Assembly: GCF_003149745.1 (NCBI RefSeq)
Contig: NZ_QGEG01000001.1
Span: 992,001-1,056,000, forward strand
DNA length: 64,000 nt
Source: Flagellimonas aquimarina
Lineage (GTDB): Bacteria > Bacteroidota > Bacteroidia > Flavobacteriales > Flavobacteriaceae
Direction: 5' to 3'
The stretch's first letter is position 1. Each line of letters opens with the position of its first letter. Of the stretch, positions 41,006 to 50,439 are shown piece after piece. The translations under genes and the position numbers were made by a program. The notes below the pieces were generated by a model that worked only from the letters and a program-made list of their open reading frames with translations, was not told the origin of the DNA and did not search any database.

Positions 41006-41021
41006 ATTATGCATGCATAAT
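41006..41021. promoter_or_regulatory. 16-base perfect palindrome upstream of TonB receptor
   Basis: ATTATGCATGCATAAT, perfectly self-complementary, about 100 bases before the receptor start and just ahead of a weak -7 box (CAATTTTG, 41028-41035). Position fits an operator for a dimeric regulator. Which regulator is unknown. Confidence 0.4.
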
Positions 41022-41120
41022 TTTTTTCAATTTTGTAGAAATCAAATGAAAAAAAATGTATCTTCCCCCTCCAATACTTAACAGATACTTAATAACTAAT
41101 TTAACTCTAATTCAAAGCTA

Positions 41121-43883
41121 ATGAGAAGACTAATAATCATTTCCCTCATGCTGTTTGGTGTTATCTCTTATGCGCAGACAACAGTACAGGGAACGGTAGT
41201 TGATGAAAACAATGAACCTATTCCGGGAGCCAATGTAGTGTTGGTTGGAAAGGCTGAAGGAACTACTACAGATTTCGATGGAAACTTCACTTTTAATACC
41301 TCGGAACAACCCCCTTTTTCACTCCGTTTTACGAGTATAGGATTTTCAGACTTAATACTGCAGGTCACCTCTAATAATCAGACGCTTTCTGTAACGTTAA
41401 GTGAGGCATCAACGCTTTTGGATGAAATTGTAATCTCAGCCTCAAGAACTCCAGAACGTATTTTTGAATCCCCTGTTTCGGTTGAAAGATTTGGGTTAAA
41501 GGAAATCAAGAATACAACGGCTGAATCCTTCTATGGTGGTTTACAAAACTTAAAAGGAGTTGATATCAATACCAACAGTTTAACGTTCCAATCCATAAAC
41601 ACTAGAGGGTTTGCCACATTTGCCAACAACAGATTTTTGCAACTTGTAGATGGTATGGACAACTCTGCACCAGGACTAAACTTTGTTTTAGGGAACTTGG
41701 TTGGTATGTCTGAACTGGAAGTACAAAGTGTAGAGATTCTTCCAGGAGCTTCATCTGCATTATATGGTGCAGGTGCGTTCAATGGTATCTTGTTCATGCA
41801 AAGTAAAAGTCCTTTTGATTTTCAAGGGATTAGCGCTTATGGAAAAACAGGTCTAACATCACAGGATGCTGCAGGAGATAACAACTACTATGATTTTGGG
41901 ATTAGAGTGGCCCATGCGTTTAGCGACAAACTGGCTGTAAAAGCAAATTTATCTTTTTTAAAAGGTGAGGATTGGCATGCAGTAAACACTACAGATTTAG
42001 GAAATCTTGGAGCAGATAGAACTGATCCAAATTATAATGGTCTTAATATTTATGGGGATGAGGTAACTACATTATTGAACTTTGATGCAGCAGCTGGATT
42101 GCCAACTGGAACTGTTGGTGCGGCCAATGTTTCCAGAACAGGTTACGCAGAAAGCGATTTGGTGGATTATGACGCACAAAGTGTGAAAACAGATTTCTCT
42201 ATTTTTTACAGACCTTTTGCTAACGATTTTGAGATTATCTATAATGGTCGTGTGGGTCGTGGTAACACGATTTATCAAGGAGCAAATAGGTATTCTGTAA
42301 AAAACTTTATTCTTCAGCAACATAAAATTGAATTCAGAAATAAGAATTTCTTCCTTAGAGGATATATCACAACAGAAAACTCTGGTGATTCCTATGACAC
42401 GCGTTTTACAGCTATTAATGTAAACAGAAGATGGAAAGGAGATACACAGTGGTTCACAGAATATGCCCAAACCTACATACCCACTTTCTTAGGAGGTATA
42501 CAACAAGGAGGTCTTTCAAGGGAACAGGCTTCGACCGCAGCACATGCGGCGGCAAGACAAGCAGCAGATACAGGTAGGTTGGTGCCAGGTACTCCAGGGT
42601 TTCAAAGTGCTTTTAATTCTGTTACTACAGATGGGGATTTAACTACTGGATCTAAATTTATAGATAATACTAAATTCCGCCATGCAAACGGAAACTACAA
42701 TTTAGCACACCTCATAGATGATTGGGCGGATGTTCAAATAGGTGGCTCTTTTAGAGAATACGAGCTAAATTCAGGAGGCACTATATTTACGGATTCTGAT
42801 GGGCCAATTAAGTACAATGAATATGGTGCATATGCGCAACTTCAAAAGAAGTTTTTCGATGATAGATTTAAGTTTACCGGTTCTGCTCGTTACGATAAAA
42901 ACGAGTTTTTCGATGGCTTTTTGTCACCAAGACTTTCTTTAGCCTATACAGCTGGTGAACGAAGAAATCACAACTTTAGAGTTTCTGCGCAGCAAGGATT
43001 TAGGAATCCTACAACCCAAGATTTGTTTATTGGGTTAAATGCTGGGTCGGCAATTTTGGTAGGATCTGCACCATCCAATTTAGATAAAGACGTAAGAACA
43101 TTTGATGTTAGCCAAAGTGGTCAAGACTTAATTGGACAAGAAACGGTTGATATTGTTGGCAGGGCTGCTTACGAAAATGCATACTCGCTAAGTTCAGTTT
43201 TAGCAGGAGCACCTGAAGCAGTTAATACGTCTATAATTGAGCCTGAAGAGATTACTGCTTTTGAGGCGGGATATAGGGGGCAAATTGGAAAATTCACAAT
43301 AGATTTAAGCGGTTATTATAATAGGTATAAAAACTTTATTGCCAATGTAACGGTATTTGTTCCATTTTATGGTACAGCCGGTGATGGTGGATTATCATTG
43401 TTAGCTTTACAAAACGGCGATAGACAAGCTTATCAAACGTATACAAACTCTGAAAGCGATATCAATTCTTATGGTGGAACTATTGGGGTGGATACCAAGG
43501 TCTTGGGGAATTTTGACCTAGGGGTTAATTATACCTATGCTGAATTGGATTTTGATGAAGCCAGATTTCCTGATTTCAGAACCAACTTTAATACGCCAAA
43601 GCATAAAGTGAAGGCTTCTTTTGGAAACACAGCACTTTTTGAAAACTTTGGGTTTAATGTAAATTATAGATGGAGCGATAGTTTCTTTTGGGAAGCATCT
43701 TTCGCAGATGGAGATGTTCCGGCATATACCGTGTTGGATGCTCAAATCAACTATTCCGTTCCAAGCATAAAATCAGTTTTCAAAGCAGGAGGGTCCAACC
43801 TTCTTGGGGATGAATATTTTCAAGCAGTTGGAACAGGTAACATAGGATCTATCTACTATGTTTCTTGGACAATCAACCCTTAG
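41121..43883 (+). CDS. TonB-dependent receptor with carboxypeptidase-regulatory-like domain
   Basis: A 920-residue outer-membrane receptor. Signal peptide at 1-18 (ending GVISYAQ), regulatory-like domain (about 19-105) with VQGTVVDENNEPIPGANVVL and TTTDFDGNFTF, then a plug with ISASRTPERIFESPVSVERF, NTRGFATFANNRFLQLVDGM and VEILPGASSALYGAGAFNGI. The barrel ends YYVSWTINP. No SusD-type partner follows; the next gene is atpD, so this is not a SUS pair. A perfect palindrome in the upstream region suggests regulated expression. The plug loop GMDNSAPGLNFVLGN differs from the nutrient receptors at the window start. Ligand unknown. Confidence 0.92.
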   Translation: MRRLIIISLMLFGVISYAQTTVQGTVVDENNEPIPGANVVLVGKAEGTTTDFDGNFTFNTSEQPPFSLRFTSIGFSDLILQVTSNNQTLSVTLSEASTLLDEIVISASRTPERIFESPVSVERFGLKEIKNTTAESFYGGLQNLKGVDINTNSLTFQSINTRGFATFANNRFLQLVDGMDNSAPGLNFVLGNLVGMSELEVQSVEILPGASSALYGAGAFNGILFMQSKSPFDFQGISAYGKTGLTSQDAAGDNNYYDFGIRVAHAFSDKLAVKANLSFLKGEDWHAVNTTDLGNLGADRTDPNYNGLNIYGDEVTTLLNFDAAAGLPTGTVGAANVSRTGYAESDLVDYDAQSVKTDFSIFYRPFANDFEIIYNGRVGRGNTIYQGANRYSVKNFILQQHKIEFRNKNFFLRGYITTENSGDSYDTRFTAINVNRRWKGDTQWFTEYAQTYIPTFLGGIQQGGLSREQASTAAHAAARQAADTGRLVPGTPGFQSAFNSVTTDGDLTTGSKFIDNTKFRHANGNYNLAHLIDDWADVQIGGSFREYELNSGGTIFTDSDGPIKYNEYGAYAQLQKKFFDDRFKFTGSARYDKNEFFDGFLSPRLSLAYTAGERRNHNFRVSAQQGFRNPTTQDLFIGLNAGSAILVGSAPSNLDKDVRTFDVSQSGQDLIGQETVDIVGRAAYENAYSLSSVLAGAPEAVNTSIIEPEEITAFEAGYRGQIGKFTIDLSGYYNRYKNFIANVTVFVPFYGTAGDGGLSLLALQNGDRQAYQTYTNSESDINSYGGTIGVDTKVLGNFDLGVNYTYAELDFDEARFPDFRTNFNTPKHKVKASFGNTALFENFGFNVNYRWSDSFFWEASFADGDVPAYTVLDAQINYSVPSIKSVFKAGGSNLLGDEYFQAVGTGNIGSIYYVSWTINP

Positions 43884-43896
43884 TAAACAACTTTAA

Positions 43897-45555
<1,659 letters not shown>

Positions 45556-45558
45556 GAT

Positions 45559-45837
45559 ATGTATTTAGAAATAGTATCACCAGAAGCTACGTTATTTGCA
45601 GGTGAGGTAACCTCGGTTACCGTACCCGGGATAAATGGCGAATTTCAAATGTTGGAGAATCACGCACCTATTGTTTCCTTGCTTCAAGAAGGAGATGTTA
45701 AGGTTCAGGGAGATATTACCATTGATGAAGATTTTCAAAATAAATTTTCCAAAGGTTCAAATGGTGAGACTGTTCTCTCTATCACTAGCGGAACTATTGA
45801 AATGAAAGACAATAAGGCAATCGTCTTGGCGGATTAA
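45559..45837 (+). CDS. atpC: F-type ATP synthase subunit epsilon, short form
   Basis: A 92-residue subunit linking the rotor stalk. It contains the N-terminal beta-sandwich (YLEIVSPEATLFAGEVTSV, GINGEFQMLENHAPIVSLL, NGETVLSITSGTIEMKDNKA) and ends there. Full-length epsilon of about 130-140 residues adds a C-terminal helical hairpin that inhibits ATP hydrolysis; this is absent, as in other flavobacteria. It lies three bases downstream of atpD and is followed by a strong terminator. Confidence 0.95.
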   Translation: MYLEIVSPEATLFAGEVTSVTVPGINGEFQMLENHAPIVSLLQEGDVKVQGDITIDEDFQNKFSKGSNGETVLSITSGTIEMKDNKAIVLAD

Positions 45838-45858
45838 GCTATACAGAAAAATAAGGAT

Positions 45859-45891
45859 AAAAAAGGCCGCTCATTTGAGCGGCCTTTTTTT
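45859..45891. terminator. Bidirectional terminator between atpC and GNAT gene
   Basis: Thirteen-base stem with core AAAGGCCGCTC / GAGCGGCCTTT, loop ATTT, flanked by A and T runs. It serves atpC on the plus strand and the GNAT gene, whose stop it overlaps, on the minus strand. Confidence 0.9.
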
Positions 45892-46420
45892 ATGTTAATA
45901 GAATAAGATGCCAATCCTTTCCTTCAGAAGAGTACTTTTTTAATTCGGTGAACCCAACTGCTTTATGAGCATTTAAAGAACGCTGGTTCTTAGCATCAAC
46001 CTCGGTAATTATGCCGTCAAAACCTTCCGGAAGGTTTTCTTTCATGGTTTTGTATAAACCCCTAAAGATACCTTGCCCTCGATACTCTTTTGCCACACAA
46101 ATTTGACCCATGACCATATGGTTTTGGTTGTTTTGCACCATCTTGTCGATTTCATGGAACATGGGTTTTAAAACTTCAATGGAATGAGCAAACTGAGGAT
46201 GCATACATAGTGCATATCCAACTACGTTTCCTTCGTCTACAGCAATTATGTGAGGACATTTAGCATGCATTTCTTTTAGAACATCCAGCGAATGTTCTAC
46301 AGTTAAAAAACCTTCTTGTTCTTTTTCCTCCATGCTCAATTTATTGGGAAGGTTGAGTTGCTGTAGCGAAAGAATTTCTTCAAGCTGAGCAAGCGTTGAC
46401 GTTTGTTCGTAGACAATCAT
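45890..46420 (-). CDS. GNAT-family N-acetyltransferase
   Basis: A 176-residue cytoplasmic acyltransferase. The acetyl-CoA pyrophosphate loop is visible as VAKEYRGQGIFRGLYKTM (Q/RxxGxG/A type), followed by TEVDAKNQRSLNAHKAVGF, the conserved substrate-side helix. Substrate unknown. Its start abuts the M61 peptidase stop with no gap, so the two are translated from one message. Ends in the bidirectional terminator after atpC. Confidence 0.9.
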   Translation of the reverse strand: MIVYEQTSTLAQLEEILSLQQLNLPNKLSMEEKEQEGFLTVEHSLDVLKEMHAKCPHIIAVDEGNVVGYALCMHPQFAHSIEVLKPMFHEIDKMVQNNQNHMVMGQICVAKEYRGQGIFRGLYKTMKENLPEGFDGIITEVDAKNQRSLNAHKAVGFTELKKYSSEGKDWHLILLT

Positions 46421-48217
46421 CTATTCAGTTTTAAGCCACTCTTTTCGTTTTTTCAACATGTCTGCGGTAGGTACTTGGTCTACATCTTCCATTAAACGGA
46501 TTGAATAACCAGGATGCGGCTCAGGAATCAAAGTAGTGGTTTTTGCATTTCCAAACCGAGAAAAGCTAACCTTCAGAGAATCACCTATATTGAACTGTTC
46601 AAGATAATCAGCAATTTTCTGCCCTTCTGAAAAAGGAATGTTGTTGATGTTCAAAATCACATCTCCTTTATCTAATTGGGCTTTGTAAGCCGGACTTCCG
46701 ATTTTTGGATTTCTTCTAATGCGTGCCCCGTTACCATCTTCATTTATGGAGAGCGAAAAACCAAAATAAGGATTGTCGTTACTTTGTTGAAGCGTTACAC
46801 CCACAGATTGAAAAAGTGCATTATAATTTGGCATGTTGCTTTTATAGATGTAGTTGTTAAAAAAGGCATCCCCTAAAGCTTTACCCGCATATTGGTTCAA
46901 AACCGCATGAAGATTGTCTATGGTGTATGGAATTTCCTTTTTCCCATATTGTTGCCAGACCATTTTCATATAATCATCAAGGTTCAGATTGTTTTGTCTT
47001 AATGACAAATCTAATGCCAGGCCCAAAACACTTCCATAGGAGTAATACGAAATAAAGGTATTCTCTCTATTTACAGGATCCACGGAAGTAGCTGCATCTA
47101 CAAAAGGGGCTTGAAAACTCATTTCTATTGGATTAAAAAATTGCCTCGCTGGCGAATTCCACACGTAGTTGAACCTTCCCGCTAGACCTTCTACATACTC
47201 TTTTGTAGATATAAGTCCGGCTCTGCATAAGATTAGATTGGTATAATAACTTGTAAAACCTTCTGCAAACCAGAGTTCACCACTCATGTTCGCCGCTTCA
47301 AAATCAAAAGGCTCCAAAGTTTTAGGTCGTATTCTTTCAACATTCCATGCATGAAAAAACTCATGAGACACCGTTCCAATATTCCGGGCCATTCCACCGT
47401 TTGCCAAACTGCGGGTGCTCGTTAAAATGGTGGAATTCCTATGCTCCATACCATCCCCGGAAGCATTGGGAATATAACAGGCCAAAAAAGTATAGGTATC
47501 ATAGTCAAAGTCTGGAAGTTCGCCATAGACCTCTTTTTCAGCTAGAACCACTTTCTTTACTTTTTCAAAATAGGTATCGGCTTCTGCTTCAGTTCCATTA
47601 TGGTGTAGAACGAGCTGAATTTTTTTTGAATCCAACTGAAAAGACTTCATGGTAAAATCACTTATCTCAGTTGGGCTATCCATAAAATAATACAGGTTTG
47701 GAGCCCAATAAGTTGTTCCCGAAACCATTGGCAACTGGGTTGCAACTTTCCAGTTAAGGTCTTCTCTTACTTTAAAAGTGACTTCAATTTTACGCTCGTG
47801 CAGTTTTGGGGCATATATGAACGTTGCGGGAATATTTAGATGAGCATGGGTCTCATCAACTTGCGAATAGGTGCCGTCGCCTCTGTTTGCAAAGAGTGTA
47901 TACTCAATTTTTACAGAACCATCGTGTCCACTTATATCCCATTCATATGGGTTGGGCCTATTAACCTTTAAGAGATTGCCTTTACTGTCCATGGCTTTAA
48001 ACCCATATACATTTTTTGCAAATTCATGTAGCGCGTATCTACCGGGAGAGGTTCTGCTCATAAGCACTGAAAGGGTGTCCATGTCCAAATTGGAAAATAT
48101 AGCTTGGACAGACGCTTCATGATGAACGGCATTCTCAAATGAAATTTCGTAAGTGTTGATTTGAGCTACTGTTATCATAGTAGAAAGCAACACAAAAAAA
48201 GTAAAATAGGTCCTCAT
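46421..48217 (-). CDS. M61 family metallopeptidase with PDZ domain
   Basis: A 598-residue exported glycyl-aminopeptidase-type zinc protease. Signal peptide at 1-18 (ending MITVAQ), an N-terminal beta domain, then the gluzincin motif HEFFH (H285, E286, H289) in VSHEFFHAWNVERIRP with the downstream glutamate in LWFAEGFTSYY. A PDZ domain (about 490-580) carries ARIRRNPKIGSPAYKAQLDKGD and VILNINNIPF. Periplasmic or surface localisation. Transcribed divergently from bioF across a 64-base region containing a perfect palindrome, and upstream of the abutting GNAT gene. Confidence 0.94.
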   Translation of the reverse strand: MRTYFTFFVLLSTMITVAQINTYEISFENAVHHEASVQAIFSNLDMDTLSVLMSRTSPGRYALHEFAKNVYGFKAMDSKGNLLKVNRPNPYEWDISGHDGSVKIEYTLFANRGDGTYSQVDETHAHLNIPATFIYAPKLHERKIEVTFKVREDLNWKVATQLPMVSGTTYWAPNLYYFMDSPTEISDFTMKSFQLDSKKIQLVLHHNGTEAEADTYFEKVKKVVLAEKEVYGELPDFDYDTYTFLACYIPNASGDGMEHRNSTILTSTRSLANGGMARNIGTVSHEFFHAWNVERIRPKTLEPFDFEAANMSGELWFAEGFTSYYTNLILCRAGLISTKEYVEGLAGRFNYVWNSPARQFFNPIEMSFQAPFVDAATSVDPVNRENTFISYYSYGSVLGLALDLSLRQNNLNLDDYMKMVWQQYGKKEIPYTIDNLHAVLNQYAGKALGDAFFNNYIYKSNMPNYNALFQSVGVTLQQSNDNPYFGFSLSINEDGNGARIRRNPKIGSPAYKAQLDKGDVILNINNIPFSEGQKIADYLEQFNIGDSLKVSFSRFGNAKTTTLIPEPHPGYSIRLMEDVDQVPTADMLKKRKEWLKTE

Positions 48218-48247
48218 TGAATAAAAGGTTTGTAAGAGACTAAAAGT

Positions 48248-48263
48248 ACTATTTAAAAATAGT
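48248..48263. promoter_or_regulatory. 16-base palindrome between M61 gene and bioF
   Basis: ACTATTTAAAAATAGT, a perfect palindrome centred 26 bases before the bioF ATG and 39 bases before the M61 start. It is AT-only except for the ends, so chance is possible. It does not match the BirA consensus. Confidence 0.35.
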
Positions 48264-48269
48264 AAATGC

Positions 48270-48277
48270 TAAATTTG
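48270..48277 (+). promoter_or_regulatory. -7 promoter element of bioF
   Basis: TAAATTTG, a perfect TAnnTTTG match, ending four bases before the bioF ATG, the same spacing as at glyS. No TTG at the preferred distance. Confidence 0.45.
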
Positions 48278-48281
48278 TACC

Positions 48282-49439
48282 ATGGAGAAACTGCCAGAAA
48301 AGCTGCAATCAAAACTATCAGAAAGGTTGAAAAATGGCTCAATGCGCAGCCTAAAACAGGATGGTGGCTTGATTGATTTTTCTTCAAATGATTATTTAGG
48401 GCTTGCTAGGAAAAAGACAATACTTGAAGCGGTCGAAACAATTCTCAAGGAAAACGATCTTAAGAAAAATGGAGCCACGGGGTCTAGATTGCTCACAGGA
48501 AATCATATTTTATATAAAGATCTTGAGCATTTTTTAGCAGTGTGCCATAATTCAAAATCGGCCCTGGTCTTCAACTCCGGGTATGATGCCAATGTTGGAT
48601 TCTTTTCTTCTGTTCCGCAACGTGTAGATGTGATTTTTTACGACGAATTGGTACATGCGAGTATTAGGGATGGCATTAAAATGAGCAATGCAAAGAACCA
48701 TAAGTTCAAGCATAACGACTTGGACAATTTAAAAGATAAAATAGAAGCCTTACTTCCGGTGGAGTCGAGAAATACCGAATCGGAAATTTATGTTGTTACC
48801 GAATCTGTTTTTTCCATGGATGGTGATACACCAGATTTATTGGCACTATCAGATTTTTGTGCTAAAAACGGGTGTCACTTGATTGTTGATGAAGCGCATG
48901 CAACAGGAATTTTTGGTGATGGAAATGATTTGGTTTGTCAGCTGGGACTAGAGGAAAACATTTTTGCAAGAGTCATCACTTTTGGCAAAGCATTGGGTAG
49001 CCATGGGGCGGCCATTTTGGGTAGCGCAGGTTTAAAAACCTATTTGGTAAATTTTGCTCGAAGCCTAATCTATACCACTGCACTTTCACCACATACGGTG
49101 GCTTCAGTTTTAGCTTCATATCAATATTTAAAAACGTCTGGCAAAGAAGATAGATTACGGTTAAAAGAAAACATTAAGTACTTCAAGGAGCAACTTCAGC
49201 ACTTAAAACTAGATACTTATTTTATTGAAAGTGAGTCAGCGATTCATTCATTGTTAATTCCCGGAAATGAAAAGATAATGCAGTTGTCCCAAAATTTACA
49301 AGATGGGGGGTTTGACGTAAAACCAATTCTTTCTCCCACTGTAAAAATAGGGCGGGAACGATTGCGTTTTTGCTTACATTCATACAATACAAAAGAAGAA
49401 ATATCGCGAGCTTTGTCAATAATAAGAAATCTTTTATAA
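48282..49439 (+). CDS. bioF: 8-amino-7-oxononanoate synthase
   Basis: PLP enzyme joining L-alanine to pimeloyl thioester, the first committed step of the biotin ring, 385 residues. SNDYLG (35-40) and GATGSRLLTGNH (64-74) are the family N-terminal signatures; D203 in IVDEAHATGIFG pairs with the PLP pyridine and K236 in TFGKALGSHGAA is the Schiff-base lysine. Members of the same fold include glycine C-acetyltransferase, but the bioD, bioA and bioB neighbours settle the call. First gene of the biotin locus. It ends two bases before the DUF2007 ATG. Confidence 0.96.
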   Translation: MEKLPEKLQSKLSERLKNGSMRSLKQDGGLIDFSSNDYLGLARKKTILEAVETILKENDLKKNGATGSRLLTGNHILYKDLEHFLAVCHNSKSALVFNSGYDANVGFFSSVPQRVDVIFYDELVHASIRDGIKMSNAKNHKFKHNDLDNLKDKIEALLPVESRNTESEIYVVTESVFSMDGDTPDLLALSDFCAKNGCHLIVDEAHATGIFGDGNDLVCQLGLEENIFARVITFGKALGSHGAAILGSAGLKTYLVNFARSLIYTTALSPHTVASVLASYQYLKTSGKEDRLRLKENIKYFKEQLQHLKLDTYFIESESAIHSLLIPGNEKIMQLSQNLQDGGFDVKPILSPTVKIGRERLRFCLHSYNTKEEISRALSIIRNLL

Positions 49440-49441
49440 TA

Positions 49442-49825
49442 ATGGCACAAGAATTTCATACACTTGGCTCTTTTGAGTTTCCCGCAGATGTGCAAATCAT
49501 TAAAGGAAGGCTGGAGGCCGAGGGTATTCCTGTTTTTTTAAGAGATGAGAACACCATTAACTCGGATCCGCTGATTAGTGGTGCAATTGGTGGTGTAAAA
49601 TTACAAGTTTACAATACGGATAAGGAAAGGGCAAAGAAAATATATGATGAGGTTCGTAGCTACGCCACAGATAATGATGGCAATCTAATTGTTTGTCCAA
49701 ATTGTAAAGCAACTAAGTCTGAGACCTACTATTCTAGAAACAGTATCTTTTATAAACTGTTTCCCTTTTTTGAGCCTAAAAAGTATAAATGTGCTCAATG
49801 TAATTTTATTACCAAACCGCAATAA
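49442..49825 (+). CDS. DUF2007 zinc-ribbon protein
   Basis: A 127-residue protein with an N-terminal DUF2007 signal-transducing domain (about 1-72; FHTLGSFEFPADVQIIKGRL, GIPVFLRDE, GGVKLQVYNTDKERAK). A C-terminal zinc ribbon has C-P-N-C and C-A-Q-C pairs around residues 83 and 119. Cytoplasmic, function unknown. The start at 49442 immediately follows the bioF stop, and its stop shares one base with the bioD start (TAATG), so it is translationally coupled inside the biotin operon. Whether it has a biotin role is not known; it may be a passenger. Confidence 0.85.
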   Translation: MAQEFHTLGSFEFPADVQIIKGRLEAEGIPVFLRDENTINSDPLISGAIGGVKLQVYNTDKERAKKIYDEVRSYATDNDGNLIVCPNCKATKSETYYSRNSIFYKLFPFFEPKKYKCAQCNFITKPQ

Positions 49826-50439
49826 TGAAACTTTTTATAACAGGGATATCCACTGATGTTGGAAAAACCATCGCATCTGCCATAATAGTAGAAGCACTTC
49901 AAGCAGATTATTGGAAACCGGTGCAAGCCGGTGATTTGGAGTATTCTGATAGTGATAGAGTTGAAGGGTTGATTTCCAACGGCAAGACAAGAATCCATAA
50001 AAACAGCTATGCATTGAATACCCCAATGAGTCCACATGCTGCTGCGGAAATAGATGGAATCACTATTGGAATTGATAAAATCAAGGAGCCTAAGACCAAA
50101 AATCTGCTTGTTATTGAAGGTGCAGGCGGGTTACTGGTGCCACTAAATGATTCTGATACCGTGTTTGATTTGATTAAGCCAGATTATAAGGTAATTGTAG
50201 TATCCAGACATTATTTGGGGAGTATCAACCATTCGCTTTTAACAATAGAGAAACTTCAAGAGAGAAATCTAAAGATTGGGATTATTTTCAGCGGAGATGA
50301 ACATCCAACCACTGAAAGCATTATTCTAAAGAAAACCAGTGTTACTTTTCTTGGACGTATTAATGAGGAAGAGGTTTTTAATAAGAAGGTCGTTAAAAAA
50401 TATGCGTCACAATTTAAATCTGCTCTAGATTCATTCTAA
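49825..50439 (+). CDS. bioD: Dethiobiotin synthase
   Basis: ATP-dependent carboxylation and ring closure of 7,8-diaminopelargonate, 204 residues. The P-loop is GISTDVGKT (7-15), with the downstream KPVQAGDLEYSDSDRVE and EGAGGLLVPL segments that hold substrate and Mg. Typical length for short BioD. Translation is coupled to DUF2007 by a one-base overlap. Its last nine bases overlap the convergent glycosyltransferase gene. Cytoplasmic. Confidence 0.95.
   Translation: MKLFITGISTDVGKTIASAIIVEALQADYWKPVQAGDLEYSDSDRVEGLISNGKTRIHKNSYALNTPMSPHAAAEIDGITIGIDKIKEPKTKNLLVIEGAGGLLVPLNDSDTVFDLIKPDYKVIVVSRHYLGSINHSLLTIEKLQERNLKIGIIFSGDEHPTTESIILKKTSVTFLGRINEEEVFNKKVVKKYASQFKSALDSF

Noticed and set aside
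41121..43883. SusC-type receptor of a polysaccharide utilisation locus
   Set aside because: No SusD-like gene, glycoside hydrolase or regulator follows; atpD is next, after a terminator.
48218..48281. Possible BirA operator in front of bioF (GGTTTGTAAG)
   Set aside because: Only one half resembles TTGTAAACC and no mirrored half lies at the required distance.
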